From the NCBI GenBank assembly GCA_049687015.1, contig JBAVIP010000033.1, positions 1-28,700 of the forward strand: DNA of 28,700 nucleotides. Direction: 5' to 3'. A program made the position numbers and the translations under genes. The stretch's first letter is position 1; each line of letters begins with the position of its first letter. The notes under the pieces are model-generated. The model was given only the letters and a program-made list of their open reading frames with translations. It had not been told where the DNA came from and ran no database searches. Origin of the DNA: Methylotenera_A sp049687015 (GTDB lineage: Bacteria > Pseudomonadota > Gammaproteobacteria > Burkholderiales > Methylophilaceae). Of this stretch, positions 15,255-24,227 are shown one piece after another.

Positions 15255-16829
15255 ATGGCACAGATCGATAACAAATCAGCAGAGCAAGCTAAGCGGGATG
15301 TTCAATTTTTAAAAGAACATCCTGTAGAAGGTGCTGCCGTGCTTACCGGGGCTACGTTGACTGGGGCAGCGAATGCAGTCAAGAATGCAAAGGATGAAGC
15401 TGTAGCGTTTGCTGACAAATTGACTGTGCCTGGGGACATGAACATTAAGAACGCTCCCCACCCTGCTGACGCCATTAAGGCTGGTATGGCGCATTTAACC
15501 TCACCTGGAGACATGAATCTCGACCACTCCCCTCATCCTGTAGATAACAAGCTAGCAGCGGCTAGTAAAAAACTTGAGAAAATTAAAACAGCAGGGCCTA
15601 TTCAGGGCGCTTTGATGGGAGCCGAGATGGTGACCGCAGGAATCATCGACAATTTAAACCCCGGCAAAAAAATTAAAGTGGCTGGAGATGTTTTGGAAGA
15701 AGCGGCTGATGCTTCTAAAGCGATAAAAGTAACAGAAAAAGCGCGCCATGTTGAAGGTGAGTTGGTTGATGCTGCCGACATCTCAAATGGCAAGGGATTA
15801 GCCGTGCCTACCAACATTGTAGAATCGAATAACCCCCTTATAAAAGCTAAAAACAAAATACTGGACACTGTCGAAAAGGTACCTATGTTTGGCGAAGTAC
15901 TTGCGCCAGACTTAGGACAACGAATCATCAATCAAGCACATAAAGAAAATCACAGTCTTTTAGGTGCCATGGACGAAAAGCACAGAATAGGCGGCGACGT
16001 GGACGCATATTACGCGCAACTAGATGACAAGCTAGAACGCGCTAAGGTATTGGCTAAAATGGCTTCTGAGAATCCAGAACAAGCCCGAATATTAAATCGC
16101 AGTTATTCTAATAAGCAAATTAGTGAGCTAATCAACAATACAAACAACGAGCAACTAGGGCTGCCGCACAACCCAAACTCTGTGCCTAAATTACCTTCAC
16201 CAGAAGAACAAGTAAGTATCAACGCCCAATTAGAAAAATTAGAGGCTGGGAAAAAAGCTTTAGCTGATGAATTAGCCCTTCAGGATTCACTCCCATTTGT
16301 ACAAAGAATGCTGCGTAAGGCTTATATGAACAATATTGACACTACTGGAAAGTGGACTGGCCCTCAAATGTATGGCGATACTAAAATGCTTGATCTACGC
16401 ATGAATGCTACCGACAGTGGGAGCGAAAAAAGAATGCTCGTGCTTCAGAAAAATGTTCGAGGAATAGTGCAATTGGGTGCATTTGTGGGTGTGCCAGTCT
16501 TAGCAGTAACCCATGATTGGCGCAGTAATGAAGAAAAAAATCATGCCCTGGCCGAAAGCTTTCTGCATGGGGTTAAAACTAGCCCGTTTGAGTTAAAGTA
16601 TACTGCGATTACCCATAAAGAGTTAAAAAATGCGGTTGATCAATACAATGTAGTCATCAATCAATTGGCTAAAGGCGGCAATTTAAGCGAGCAGGACAAT
16701 CATGCCCTAAATATGGTGGCCATAAAATTCGCCAAACAAATTGAAGAGCAAGGACCAGAGTCCTTTGGCGCCGTAACCAAAGGCAATGAGCAGCTTCAGA
16801 ATGCTGAGCATGTGGTCACCCCTAAGTAG
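15255..16829 (+). CDS. Large unknown protein with two PGDMN...PHP motifs, effector candidate
   Basis: The protein has 524 residues and no signal peptide. The N-terminal part has two copies of a short motif, PGDMNIKNAPHP (59-70) and PGDMNLDHSPHP (84-95). The same motif occurs once in the 772-residue protein encoded at 25215. An Ala/Gly-rich segment (about 100-135, IQGALMGAEMVTAGIID) could be a weak amphipathic or membrane-active helix. The middle is charged and helical, and a second mildly hydrophobic stretch (IVQLGAFVGVPVLAVTHDW) lies near 410-428. The C-terminal module (457-500, LKNAVDQYNVVINQLAKGGNLSEQDNHAL) resembles the repeat unit of the 14602 protein. AGGGGGAA upstream fixes the start. 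The layout is like secreted toxins with a trafficking head, but no catalytic motif is recognised. Confidence 0.85.
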   Translation: MAQIDNKSAEQAKRDVQFLKEHPVEGAAVLTGATLTGAANAVKNAKDEAVAFADKLTVPGDMNIKNAPHPADAIKAGMAHLTSPGDMNLDHSPHPVDNKLAAASKKLEKIKTAGPIQGALMGAEMVTAGIIDNLNPGKKIKVAGDVLEEAADASKAIKVTEKARHVEGELVDAADISNGKGLAVPTNIVESNNPLIKAKNKILDTVEKVPMFGEVLAPDLGQRIINQAHKENHSLLGAMDEKHRIGGDVDAYYAQLDDKLERAKVLAKMASENPEQARILNRSYSNKQISELINNTNNEQLGLPHNPNSVPKLPSPEEQVSINAQLEKLEAGKKALADELALQDSLPFVQRMLRKAYMNNIDTTGKWTGPQMYGDTKMLDLRMNATDSGSEKRMLVLQKNVRGIVQLGAFVGVPVLAVTHDWRSNEEKNHALAESFLHGVKTSPFELKYTAITHKELKNAVDQYNVVINQLAKGGNLSEQDNHALNMVAIKFAKQIEEQGPESFGAVTKGNEQLQNAEHVVTPK

Positions 16830-16962
16830 ATGATATGGATATTCATCGTGAACAAACTGCCAAAATGAGAAATGTCTTAAAGCATTGGCAAAGCTAGTGA
16901 TAACATTAATGCTGCATAGAAACTCGACAATAAGTAAATTATTAAGTAATTAGGAAATCAAC

Positions 16963-17496
16963 ATGAGCGAACAAACAACTGATGCAATTGAAAAATTCTT
17001 AACAGGCCAAACCCTATTACCCTCTGAGCCTTTAACCAAGACAGTTATTGCTGGCAATGAAGTCGAGCAAAAGTCAGGTGTAGTGGCTGATGGGGAGGAT
17101 CGCTTGTTTGAGCAGCTTTCTGATGAGGACTATAAAACGCTATCAAAAGACTATCTTAAAGCAGCGAACGAAGGCACTACTAAACAATTAGTAGAAACAC
17201 TGACTGCAAGGATCAAGGAAGGCACTGCCCCAAATGAATTGCTAAGTAAATTACTTGACGCACACATTGTAGAACAGAAAATGGCAGCAAATAACAGAGA
17301 AAGCGTCAATGAAGGTGGCCCGCACTTCTCTGATACAAGAATCCGAAGCACTGTTGCTGAGTTGCTAACTGGTAATGGTATTCCTGATTTTTCATATGAA
17401 ATGAGAAATGGCGCATTCAAGGAAATCATGTCCAGCAAGGAGGCGCTTACTTCAAACAGTCATGATCATATAGAACACAATGAACATCAGCGCTGA
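16963..17496 (+). CDS. Unknown helical protein of the sigma54 array
   Basis: The protein has 177 residues, is soluble and helix-rich, and has no signal. The segment ARIKEGTAPNELLSKLLDA (about 82-100) resembles the C-terminal segment of the zinc-protease candidate encoded at 20291 (EFAKEGATPSQLLGLKARV), a possible shared interaction domain. The His-containing tail (SHDHIEHNEHQR) recalls that of the 13767 protein. TAGGAAATC precedes the ATG. A 133-base gap separates it from the previous gene and holds no promoter I trust. Function unknown. Confidence 0.8.
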   Translation: MSEQTTDAIEKFLTGQTLLPSEPLTKTVIAGNEVEQKSGVVADGEDRLFEQLSDEDYKTLSKDYLKAANEGTTKQLVETLTARIKEGTAPNELLSKLLDAHIVEQKMAANNRESVNEGGPHFSDTRIRSTVAELLTGNGIPDFSYEMRNGAFKEIMSSKEALTSNSHDHIEHNEHQR

Positions 17497-17584
17497 TATT
17501 AAAAAAGAAGTTGTGTTAACAGCTTTTAATCGACCTGCTTAGACATCCACAGGGCAAACTTAACTAAGTAATGAGGAAATAACC

Positions 17585-18508
17585 ATGAGCGGACAAAATA
17601 CAGAAAATACTCCTTCAGGTGCTGTTGATGAACCTGCTACCAGTAAGCCAGATGAATCCTCCAGCACAGTGATCCTTATGGATCATGGAAAAATATTGAC
17701 CCCAGCGGATCTTGGTGCTGCAACTTACAACCTAAAAGAGCACTCTTCAATAGAGCCATTGTTTGCTGATCGAGGCCCTGACGCAACGGGAATTCCCGAT
17801 ATAAAAAATGATTTAGCCGGACTGCGAATTCATAATCCTGATGGCAGCCAAATCACCATTAGTATGGATGAATACAAAGGCCACAGCATCTCTGAGAACA
17901 TTATTAACGAGCTTCAATATCAAGCGGCCAGTGTAAAAGAGAAATTGAATGGCGGTGAATACAACTATCCGGAAGAGCATGAGGCCAGACGAAAAGATGG
18001 TGAGCTTGCTTCAACTGAAGATTTGCGAAGCGAATTACTCGAAGCATACAAACGAATAGCGGCTACGGATGCCGGCACTGCTACTTTTACTCAAAATGCC
18101 CAATATTTTAATGAAGCCTCATGGACGAGCCCAAAGGAATCTGAAGCATCACCATCTCAAGGAATGTTGGGTGGAAACATGCGCTACAAAACGCCCGAAG
18201 AACAAGACGACATCATTTATAGGCAGCATGAACTTCTACAGCAAGTGCATATAAAACAGAAAACGCAGGAGCAATCATTACCGCACTCAAAAACATCTGC
18301 TACCGATGTTAATGCACAAAACAAAACGGTAGAAGACCAAAATCAGGTGACTTACAACCAAAAAACAACGTTAAAAGAAGAAATTTCAAACCGACCGCCT
18401 CATGAACAAGAGCAGATTTTAGCGCTTGTATTAGAAAAATATAGCTACATAAAAGATCTCTCTATGACACAAACTGACCAGAAAAATGCACCGGGTCAAA
18501 TGGTGTAA
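17585..18508 (+). CDS. Unknown hydrophilic protein, last gene of the plus-strand array
   Basis: The protein has 307 residues and no signal or membrane helix. The N-terminus (about 1-30) is Ser/Thr/Pro-rich and likely disordered. A middle region with IHNPDGSQITISMDEYKGHSI looks like a small beta element. The C-terminal third is Gln/Lys/Glu-rich and probably coiled (EEQDDIIYRQHELLQQVHIKQKTQEQ), ending with a helix PHEQEQILALVLEKYSYIKDL. GAGGAAATAACC precedes the ATG. It ends 13 bases from the convergent traX-like gene. Function unknown. Confidence 0.8.
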   Translation: MSGQNTENTPSGAVDEPATSKPDESSSTVILMDHGKILTPADLGAATYNLKEHSSIEPLFADRGPDATGIPDIKNDLAGLRIHNPDGSQITISMDEYKGHSISENIINELQYQAASVKEKLNGGEYNYPEEHEARRKDGELASTEDLRSELLEAYKRIAATDAGTATFTQNAQYFNEASWTSPKESEASPSQGMLGGNMRYKTPEEQDDIIYRQHELLQQVHIKQKTQEQSLPHSKTSATDVNAQNKTVEDQNQVTYNQKTTLKEEISNRPPHEQEQILALVLEKYSYIKDLSMTQTDQKNAPGQMV

Positions 18509-18521
18509 GTAACTGATTAAT

Positions 18522-19259
18522 CTATACCATAACCCACTTTTTTATGGCTAACAATACAGCCAGGTGCAGTGGGTAATAAATATAAAATGCCAAACGCAAT
18601 CTTGGCATTTTATAGTCAACTTTAGTCGCCATAAATATAACGGGCAATGCTACCAAAGCCCATAAATTATCATTAGCGAAATATAAGCCGGTTATGCTGC
18701 CAATCCATAACAATAAGCGCCATACACATGGTTTTTTGCAGTAATACCATCCGGCCAAACAATACCCTAAGCCAAACCATATGTAATCAACAAATATACC
18801 GCCTAATATAAACAGTGCTATGGCGAGCAGTTCGCAGTAAAAGCCACCTTTTTCTATTAAATAAATAATGCCTGTTGCTAACATTAGCGTAAACAATATG
18901 TTTAGCAGGAACCAGCTTGGCTTTTCAAATGCAATACAATAAAAGGGGGTGGCAATTAAGCCAAAAAAAGCCATGCGTGCCATTGCCCGCATGTGAATTC
19001 CTTTTTGTAACGTGTATGGTCTAGCCAGATTGTAGGCCAGCACCAAGCCAAATAGTGGCATTGCAATGCGCCCAAACTCTGATATTACTGGCAATTGCAA
19101 TTTAAAAAGTATATGGTTGAAGTGATCGCACGTCATGGCCACTAGTGCTAACCACTTAAGTGACTCGAGTGCTCCATCAGAAATGACTAAATCTGGTAGC
19201 CTAGAGCTTAGTCCCAATGAACGCAGTCTCAAGCCCGCGCTCTGCATCGCCTCATTCAT
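18522..19259 (-). CDS. TraX-family membrane protein
   Basis: Integral membrane protein of 245 residues with about seven or eight helices. TraX of F-type plasmids acetylates pilin, while chromosomal homologues have unknown substrates. The family segments are visible: ESLKWLALVAMTCDHFNHIL (conserved DH), then GRIAMPLFGLVLAYNLARP, and the C-terminal FYIYYPLHLAVLLAIKKW. It is the last gene of the minus-strand array, 25 bases after the OmpA-domain lipoprotein gene. The start has a weak ribosome site, and M5 is an alternative. It hints at a conjugation or pilus-like apparatus, with the rest outside the window. Confidence 0.85.
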   Translation of the reverse strand: MNEAMQSAGLRLRSLGLSSRLPDLVISDGALESLKWLALVAMTCDHFNHILFKLQLPVISEFGRIAMPLFGLVLAYNLARPYTLQKGIHMRAMARMAFFGLIATPFYCIAFEKPSWFLLNILFTLMLATGIIYLIEKGGFYCELLAIALFILGGIFVDYIWFGLGYCLAGWYYCKKPCVWRLLLWIGSITGLYFANDNLWALVALPVIFMATKVDYKMPRLRLAFYIYYPLHLAVLLAIKKWVMV

Positions 19260-19284
19260 AGATAATTATTTGTTGCCTAGGCTA

Positions 19285-20217
19285 TTACGTAACTAACTCA
19301 ATTGTCACTCGCCGATTAAGTGCTCTGCCTTCTTTTAAAAAAGATGGTGCAATAAAATTGCCAGCAGATGAGGACGAAACCTCTATCTTATTGGCAGGAA
19401 CGCCATGGGCGATTAAATAACTTCTTACCGCCAGCGCCCTGCTTCGTGCAATTTTTGCATTAATTTTGTCTGCCACGTTTGAATCTGTCCTGCCAAATAA
19501 GTTAATTTTATTAGCTTCCCGAGCAGCGGGAATTAAAATGCTAGTCAATTCAGCCCCTGGCATCAGGGTTGATTTGCCAAGCGCAAAATGAACATGCACC
19601 ACCGCTGTTTCTAACGCCATCTTAGACTCTATGAAGTCCAGTCTTGAATGGATATCCGAAAGCTCACTGCCCGTATATTTTGAATTTTGACTTGCGCGAT
19701 CTAGCAATTCACGTTGCTGCGCCAATTGGTTCTTCATCACCGTAAAAATTGGCGCGTTCATTTTAACCGCGTGTGCCTCGACCGCTGTAGGTGCATCTTG
19801 TGCAGTTAAGACTTCTGCCTCCAAAGGCATATTGCTATTGGCTCCAAGCTCTATAGGTTCAGTTTCAATGCTCTGAATTGGTAACTGAATTCGCTCAAAT
19901 TTTACTGAACGGCCATTTCCTGACACTGTGAACGATTCCAGCACACGATCCAGCACGTAATAGCCATCTTGTTGCGTATAACTTACCACTTGTCCTTGAT
20001 CATCTACAATAGTGCTAGTTAGCGATATGCCTTTGCGAACTTTGATCATGGTATTTTCACCATGAACAAAAGGTTGAATCCCTGCTGCATCGCCAATAGC
20101 CGCGTAGTCTCGCGTTACCCGGTGCATCAGACCAGCGGGCGCTGACATACTGCCGGAATGTGCACATGCAGCTAAAAACACTGCGCTAAGTATGTAAAAA
20201 TGATGTACAAATTTCAA
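19285..20217 (-). CDS. OmpA-domain lipoprotein with VirB9/TrbG-like segment
   Basis: Outer-membrane-anchored protein of 310 residues. The start is TTG 20217 with AGGGG ten bases upstream. The lipobox is FLAAC (Cys18). Residues about 45-112 (FVHGENTMIKVRKG, then VVSYTQQDGYYVLDRVLESFTV) read like the C-terminal beta-sandwich of VirB9/TrbG-type conjugation proteins; this is by eye only. After a linker and coiled segment, the C-terminal OmpA domain binds peptidoglycan (VHVHFALGKSTL, FGRTDSN, NAKIARSRALAVRSYLIAHGV, LNRRVTIEL). Combining an OmpA domain with such a segment suggests a cell-wall-anchored outer-membrane part of a secretion or conjugation channel. It is followed by the traX-like gene. 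Confidence 0.82.
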   Translation of the reverse strand: MKFVHHFYILSAVFLAACAHSGSMSAPAGLMHRVTRDYAAIGDAAGIQPFVHGENTMIKVRKGISLTSTIVDDQGQVVSYTQQDGYYVLDRVLESFTVSGNGRSVKFERIQLPIQSIETEPIELGANSNMPLEAEVLTAQDAPTAVEAHAVKMNAPIFTVMKNQLAQQRELLDRASQNSKYTGSELSDIHSRLDFIESKMALETAVVHVHFALGKSTLMPGAELTSILIPAAREANKINLFGRTDSNVADKINAKIARSRALAVRSYLIAHGVPANKIEVSSSSAGNFIAPSFLKEGRALNRRVTIELVT

Positions 20218-20290
20218 GGTATTCCCCTAATTTTCACAGTAAATCTGCCGTACCAAATTATTTATTCCAGCCATTATAAATCACATTAGA

Positions 20291-21430
20291 CTAAACCGGT
20301 TTATGATCCTGCTCAACGTTTACTTCGGCAATGGCAACTTTAATCTCGACGGGTTTCAATGTGCCGTTTGCTTGATTTATCGCAATAATCTCATCGACAC
20401 GTGCTTTTAAACCTAGCAACTGCGACGGGGTTGCGCCTTCTTTGGCAAACTCTTCTGAATGCCTTGCTAAAACAGCCTCTGATGCCATCGCGTTAACTTT
20501 CAGATTCTCAACGGAGTGCTGATCAAGCATGCTCGCGGGCTTTGTAATATCCGCATTTTTTTCTTTATTTGGTTGCGGTGTCGCCAACTCAGCCGGCACA
20601 GGCCTGCCGCTTATTTTCATCACATGGATAAGTGAGGCACGGTCTTGCTCTGAAACTTCCGGGTACCCGTTTTTACCTGCATGCAATATTTCGCCTTCGC
20701 TATATCTAGCCGCGTCTCTTTTTTTGTATTCTGGGTCAACCGATAACATTGCCGGATTTTCGATATCTTTTACGATGTGTGACTCATTTATCGCATAGTT
20801 GTAAGCATTTTTTTCTTCAGGCCCGGTTTGAATAGGGGTGTTACTATGACTATTTTTTTCAAGGAAATCATTATAAATTTTTTGAATGGCGGCATAATGC
20901 CCCAACTCGTGTATCAGCATCTGCTCCGGTGTAGCAATCCCATGCTCACCGCGGCCACCTTCAACAGGGTATTTCCCCCAAACGTGAGGATTAAAACTCA
21001 TTTCTGGCGCCGTACCTGTGTATTCCGTTAATCCTGCTGATCCAAGAGATTTTCTTTCGCCAACCATTGGCGTGCCGATAGGTGGCGTTTCGGGATTCTG
21101 ATTCCCTTCCAGGTCTTTGATATTAATTGACACACCACTCAAAGCTTTGAGTTGATTTCTTAATTCATCCGCACCTGCAGTGCTCGCCATTTTAGAAACA
21201 TTACTTAAGATTTTATTAAATTCAGCGATATCCCCCAAGCCTTGATGGCTTGGCATGTCTATCATAGGCGGCTTGCCAAGGGCTTTTTCATCCCAATCTG
21301 GCCACGCGTATTGTTCACCTAAAAAGCTTCTTTTTAAGTTCCCGCCTATATGCGTCAACAAGTCGCCAAGGCCTGTAAATTGACTTCCGGGTTGATAGCT
21401 TTCACCGCTGGTTTTATTTTCTTCAGCCAT
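20291..21430 (-). CDS. Zinc-metalloprotease candidate (HELGH), effector-like
   Basis: The protein has 379 residues, no signal peptide or membrane helix. QMLIHELGHYAA carries the zincin motif HELGH (174-178) with catalytic Glu175. About 40 residues later EEKNAYNYAINESHIVKDIENP offers acidic third-ligand candidates such as E216 or E224. This order resembles effector proteases of the M91 (NleD-like) kind, but I cannot confirm the family. A C-terminal segment (EFAKEGATPSQLLGLKARV, about 327-345) resembles the protein encoded at 16963. GGAG eight bases upstream supports the ATG. It follows the DUF2235 gene by 81 bases. A cytosolic fold with no export signal, in an array with exported partners, suggests a protein delivered by a dedicated system (inference). 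Confidence 0.8.
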   Translation of the reverse strand: MAEENKTSGESYQPGSQFTGLGDLLTHIGGNLKRSFLGEQYAWPDWDEKALGKPPMIDMPSHQGLGDIAEFNKILSNVSKMASTAGADELRNQLKALSGVSINIKDLEGNQNPETPPIGTPMVGERKSLGSAGLTEYTGTAPEMSFNPHVWGKYPVEGGRGEHGIATPEQMLIHELGHYAAIQKIYNDFLEKNSHSNTPIQTGPEEKNAYNYAINESHIVKDIENPAMLSVDPEYKKRDAARYSEGEILHAGKNGYPEVSEQDRASLIHVMKISGRPVPAELATPQPNKEKNADITKPASMLDQHSVENLKVNAMASEAVLARHSEEFAKEGATPSQLLGLKARVDEIIAINQANGTLKPVEIKVAIAEVNVEQDHKPV

Positions 21431-21511
21431 TAATTTTTCTCCATTTATTTATGATTATCTTACGACTAAGCGCAAAACACAGTTGGGTCTGGGTCGCTCA
21501 TTTTAACTTTG

Positions 21512-22888
21512 TCAAACCGTTACATCTTCACTTTGGTTTACCGCAACATCAACATTCTGCTTAATCTCTGGTACGGGCGGCAAATTACCTTGCTCGATAT
21601 TCGCAGCCATTTTCATGTCAAATTGTGTCAACAGTGTTTGTTGCGCTTCAATCGGTCTGTCAGCAATGCCCTTAAGCATCATTTCCCTCAAGGTGATTGC
21701 ACTCAACAAGTCTGGATATTTTTTAATGGCTTTTTCTGGAGGATCTTCCAGGTAAACCCGCGCTTTTTCTTGATTTTCTTCTTTTATCTCTTTTGCAAGC
21801 TGCCCGTTATAGAGTTTAAATTCCTTAAGCTGACTACCCACCTGCTCTTTCTCCTGCGCGGGGTGCGCTACTCTATCTAACAGTCTTTTTGTTTGGCTTT
21901 CTGCACCTGGTTCAAAATAACCATACACATCCCACTGCCCGCGTGTCTTATGCTCACTAAACGGGCTTTGCACTTGCTCTCTTGTTAAGCCGCTTTCGTT
22001 ATAAGCTACCAGTTTTGTATCAGGTGCAAAACGGCGGCTTGGGTCAACATCTGCAATATTCAGTCCTGATTTTTGCAAATATTCGGTCGCAGCACCCAGG
22101 TATAAATCACCTAAGCCATCGTGCTTGTAACCCCCGCCAATATTACAATGGTTGCCTGTGGCGCTAAATACATTCAGGCCTTTCTGACCCGCATAATCCA
22201 CGCCTTTAAACATATAGCGATATTCGTTTTCGGCGCGAATGATTGCAATGTTTTTCACATTCGGCGCAAAGGCTACATTACCATCCTGCCCCGTGGTCAC
22301 TGGCTCAAAAATCACCCCTGCAGAAACGCCGACTTGCCCTGGTGGAATCAGCTGCTCTTTGGTTTTAGGGTCTATCAAACCATTTTTATACAGCAAGTGC
22401 GTAAACACGGCTGCTGTGCCACCGCCACGGCTGAATGAAGTAATCGCCGTGGTGACATCGCCGTTTGGGTGATCTTTTAGCCAATCTGAAGCTTGTCGAG
22501 CAAATTTGCCATAGGCCTCTTCTGCGGTGCGGATGGCTTCCTCTGTCACTTGGCCAGGAAACCAAGCCGAAGCTACCTGCGCCCCTTTCGTGCCATGCCC
22601 TTCAAAGTACTCTGTTTTAAGATTACCATCTGGATTTTCTTTTGCAGCTTTAACTGCTTGCTTATATAACTGCGCCACATTAGTGTCTTCCGGGTTACCA
22701 GAAAGCTCTACATCACCCATATCGTTACGTGTACCATCAAACGCCGCAAAAAACACGAATTGCTCTTTTTTAATCGCACCCACATCCGCCGCTTCAGCAA
22801 TGGCTTTCGCTTGACCTAAAGCGCGCAAGGTTTGTGATTCACTCAGTTCACCTGCGATTTGCGGATTGATTTTTTCGAAATGTGCCAT
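21512..22888 (-). CDS. DUF2235 (Tle1-like) alpha/beta-hydrolase, effector candidate
   Basis: The protein has 458 residues and no signal peptide. FFAAFDGTRNDMGD (47-60) is the DUF2235 opening, SFSRGGGTAAVF gives the nucleophile elbow (Ser153), and GNHCNIGGGYKHDGLGDLYL (246-264) is the family's HSDVGGGY region. Characterised DUF2235 proteins such as Tle1 are phospholipases used as T6SS effectors. Departures: the elbow is SFSRGG instead of GFSRGA, and the usual Asp of HSDVGGGY is Asn249, so catalysis may rely on D257/D261 or be reduced. The C-terminal 120 residues are charged helices. The lipoprotein gene 12 bases upstream is the obvious immunity partner. No VgrG, PAAR or Rhs element is nearby, so the delivery route is open. 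Confidence 0.88.
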   Translation of the reverse strand: MAHFEKINPQIAGELSESQTLRALGQAKAIAEAADVGAIKKEQFVFFAAFDGTRNDMGDVELSGNPEDTNVAQLYKQAVKAAKENPDGNLKTEYFEGHGTKGAQVASAWFPGQVTEEAIRTAEEAYGKFARQASDWLKDHPNGDVTTAITSFSRGGGTAAVFTHLLYKNGLIDPKTKEQLIPPGQVGVSAGVIFEPVTTGQDGNVAFAPNVKNIAIIRAENEYRYMFKGVDYAGQKGLNVFSATGNHCNIGGGYKHDGLGDLYLGAATEYLQKSGLNIADVDPSRRFAPDTKLVAYNESGLTREQVQSPFSEHKTRGQWDVYGYFEPGAESQTKRLLDRVAHPAQEKEQVGSQLKEFKLYNGQLAKEIKEENQEKARVYLEDPPEKAIKKYPDLLSAITLREMMLKGIADRPIEAQQTLLTQFDMKMAANIEQGNLPPVPEIKQNVDVAVNQSEDVTV

Positions 22889-22900
22889 GATGCTTATCCT

Positions 22901-23431
22901 TTAGTTTTCTGGATACAACAGCAACATCTTTAAATCATCATAAGCACGCGGACCTTGGGGCGGTTCGTTAGCAGCGCGCTTTTCCGGCGTAATCACGTAC
23001 ACATAAAGCTGCCCTTGCTTAAATGACGCAAAAAACCGATGGTTTCGACTAAAATCCTTGGGTAGTTTTTTCTGCAAATCAAGTGTGACTTCATGCACTT
23101 TTCCAGTGGTTTTATCTAACCACTTGACATAGAAAATCTTTAAATCTTTGCGGGTGATGCCAAGGTTGCCATGACTAATACCTTGCATACATTCACCTCG
23201 TGCCTTGTATTCTGGCGGATTTTTAATTGCATACCCTGTAGGATTGCCATAAAGAAAATCTAGAATTTGAACACGTTCTACTCCTGCCTTTTTATCAAAC
23301 TCGCCCTTGTCTAGCTCGAATGCATGGTCTATTTCTTCGTCACCAGCACTTATACCACCACCGCCTGTGGCACAAGCATTTAGCGTTATCATAAAAGCTC
23401 CCAGCAATACCAATTTAAATAAATTTTTCAT
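22901..23431 (-). CDS. Lipoprotein, candidate immunity protein for the DUF2235 enzyme
   Basis: Periplasm-facing lipoprotein. I place the start at ATG 23431, preceded at six bases by AAAAAAGGA; the upstream GTG (23455) would read through that ribosome site. The signal MKNLFKLVLLGAFMITLNAC ends in an unusual lipobox (LNAC), followed by Gly-rich sequence. The rest is about 155 residues with pattern FYVKWLDKTTGKVHEVTLDLQKKLP and GQLYVYVITPEKR, a layout seen in lipoproteins that sit beside lipase effectors. Twelve bases from the DUF2235 gene, it likely protects the outer membrane leaflet side from self-attack (inference). Confidence 0.8.
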   Translation of the reverse strand: MKNLFKLVLLGAFMITLNACATGGGGISAGDEEIDHAFELDKGEFDKKAGVERVQILDFLYGNPTGYAIKNPPEYKARGECMQGISHGNLGITRKDLKIFYVKWLDKTTGKVHEVTLDLQKKLPKDFSRNHRFFASFKQGQLYVYVITPEKRAANEPPQGPRAYDDLKMLLLYPEN

Positions 23432-23486
23432 AGTCATTCCTTTTTTATTAGCCACATATTAGCACTGCTACCAGTTAGCTAAAATG

Positions 23487-24176
23487 TCATTTCAATTGTG
23501 TAACTGTGCATTCCTGCAGCGAGGTAGTTAGGTTGTCGGCGAGCGTAGTGAGTTGCTTTTCCATAATTTTTTGTTTTTCTAAATTAGCACCATCAGGCAC
23601 ATACTGCAAAATAGCAACCTCAAAACGATCACCACCTCGAGCAAACAGCCGATGAATTGACATCGATTTAATGGCTGACCCCGGCGTATTAAAGAACGCA
23701 CGATCTAATGGAAAAGGCCCATTTTCGCTGCCTGGAGCCATATTGTTAATGCGCAAACCTATGGTTGGGCCAAAAGCCGTATTAAATTGGGTTACATGAG
23801 TATCTACGCCCGTCTCTGATTCAACTCTTTTTTCATTTTTGACCATACGAGCAATTTCTTCATCCACAGAGCGGCCTTTTGGAATTGTTGAGACCATGAT
23901 TGCCGCTCTAATTAATTCAGGATAATCTACGCTAGCTAAATTTATTGAGTTCTGATTAAACATAACACTCTGTAACTCAAGAGAATCTTCTGATACTGGG
24001 AAAAAAGCGCAATATACCTTTTGAAACTGATGCTTGCCATCCCACTTGCCTGCGGGCCAAGTCATTGTCGTTGCCTTGCCAGTTTGTTGGAATGTTGGCA
24101 CTGACCCAGACTCTGCCCAAGTGGCAGATGTTGAAATTGAGAATGTAATAGCGAATAACCATAATACTTTTTTCAT
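23487..24176 (-). CDS. Periplasmic protein of unknown function, possible second immunity protein
   Basis: The protein has 229 residues. A clear Sec signal (MKKVLWLFAITFSISTSATWAESG, cleavage near AWA/E) precedes a soluble domain with two Cys (C62 region VYCAFFPV and the C-terminal LQECTVTQ) that could form a disulfide. AAGGAA precedes the ATG. It lies 51 bases after the 24228-25160 gene, whose product lacks any signal. The alternation of unsignalled protein then exported protein repeats the lipoprotein/DUF2235 arrangement, so it could be the immunity partner of that protein. No family recognised. Confidence 0.78.
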   Translation of the reverse strand: MKKVLWLFAITFSISTSATWAESGSVPTFQQTGKATTMTWPAGKWDGKHQFQKVYCAFFPVSEDSLELQSVMFNQNSINLASVDYPELIRAAIMVSTIPKGRSVDEEIARMVKNEKRVESETGVDTHVTQFNTAFGPTIGLRINNMAPGSENGPFPLDRAFFNTPGSAIKSMSIHRLFARGGDRFEVAILQYVPDGANLEKQKIMEKQLTTLADNLTTSLQECTVTQLK

Positions 24177-24227
24177 TTTTATTTTCCTTTGTTTAATCAG
24201 TCACATACTATCACTTTGCACCTGCCG

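Noticed and set aside
16885..16900. Possible third sigma54 promoter, TTGGCAAAGCTAGTGA, before the 16963 gene
   Set aside because: The -12 element has GA where GC is needed, and no TGTAGTCA palindromes lie upstream.
20291..23431. T6SS gene cluster
   Set aside because: DUF2235 and a lipoprotein are typical T6SS cargo, but no vgrG, PAAR, hcp, Rhs or tss gene is seen in the window, so delivery by T6SS is not supported here.
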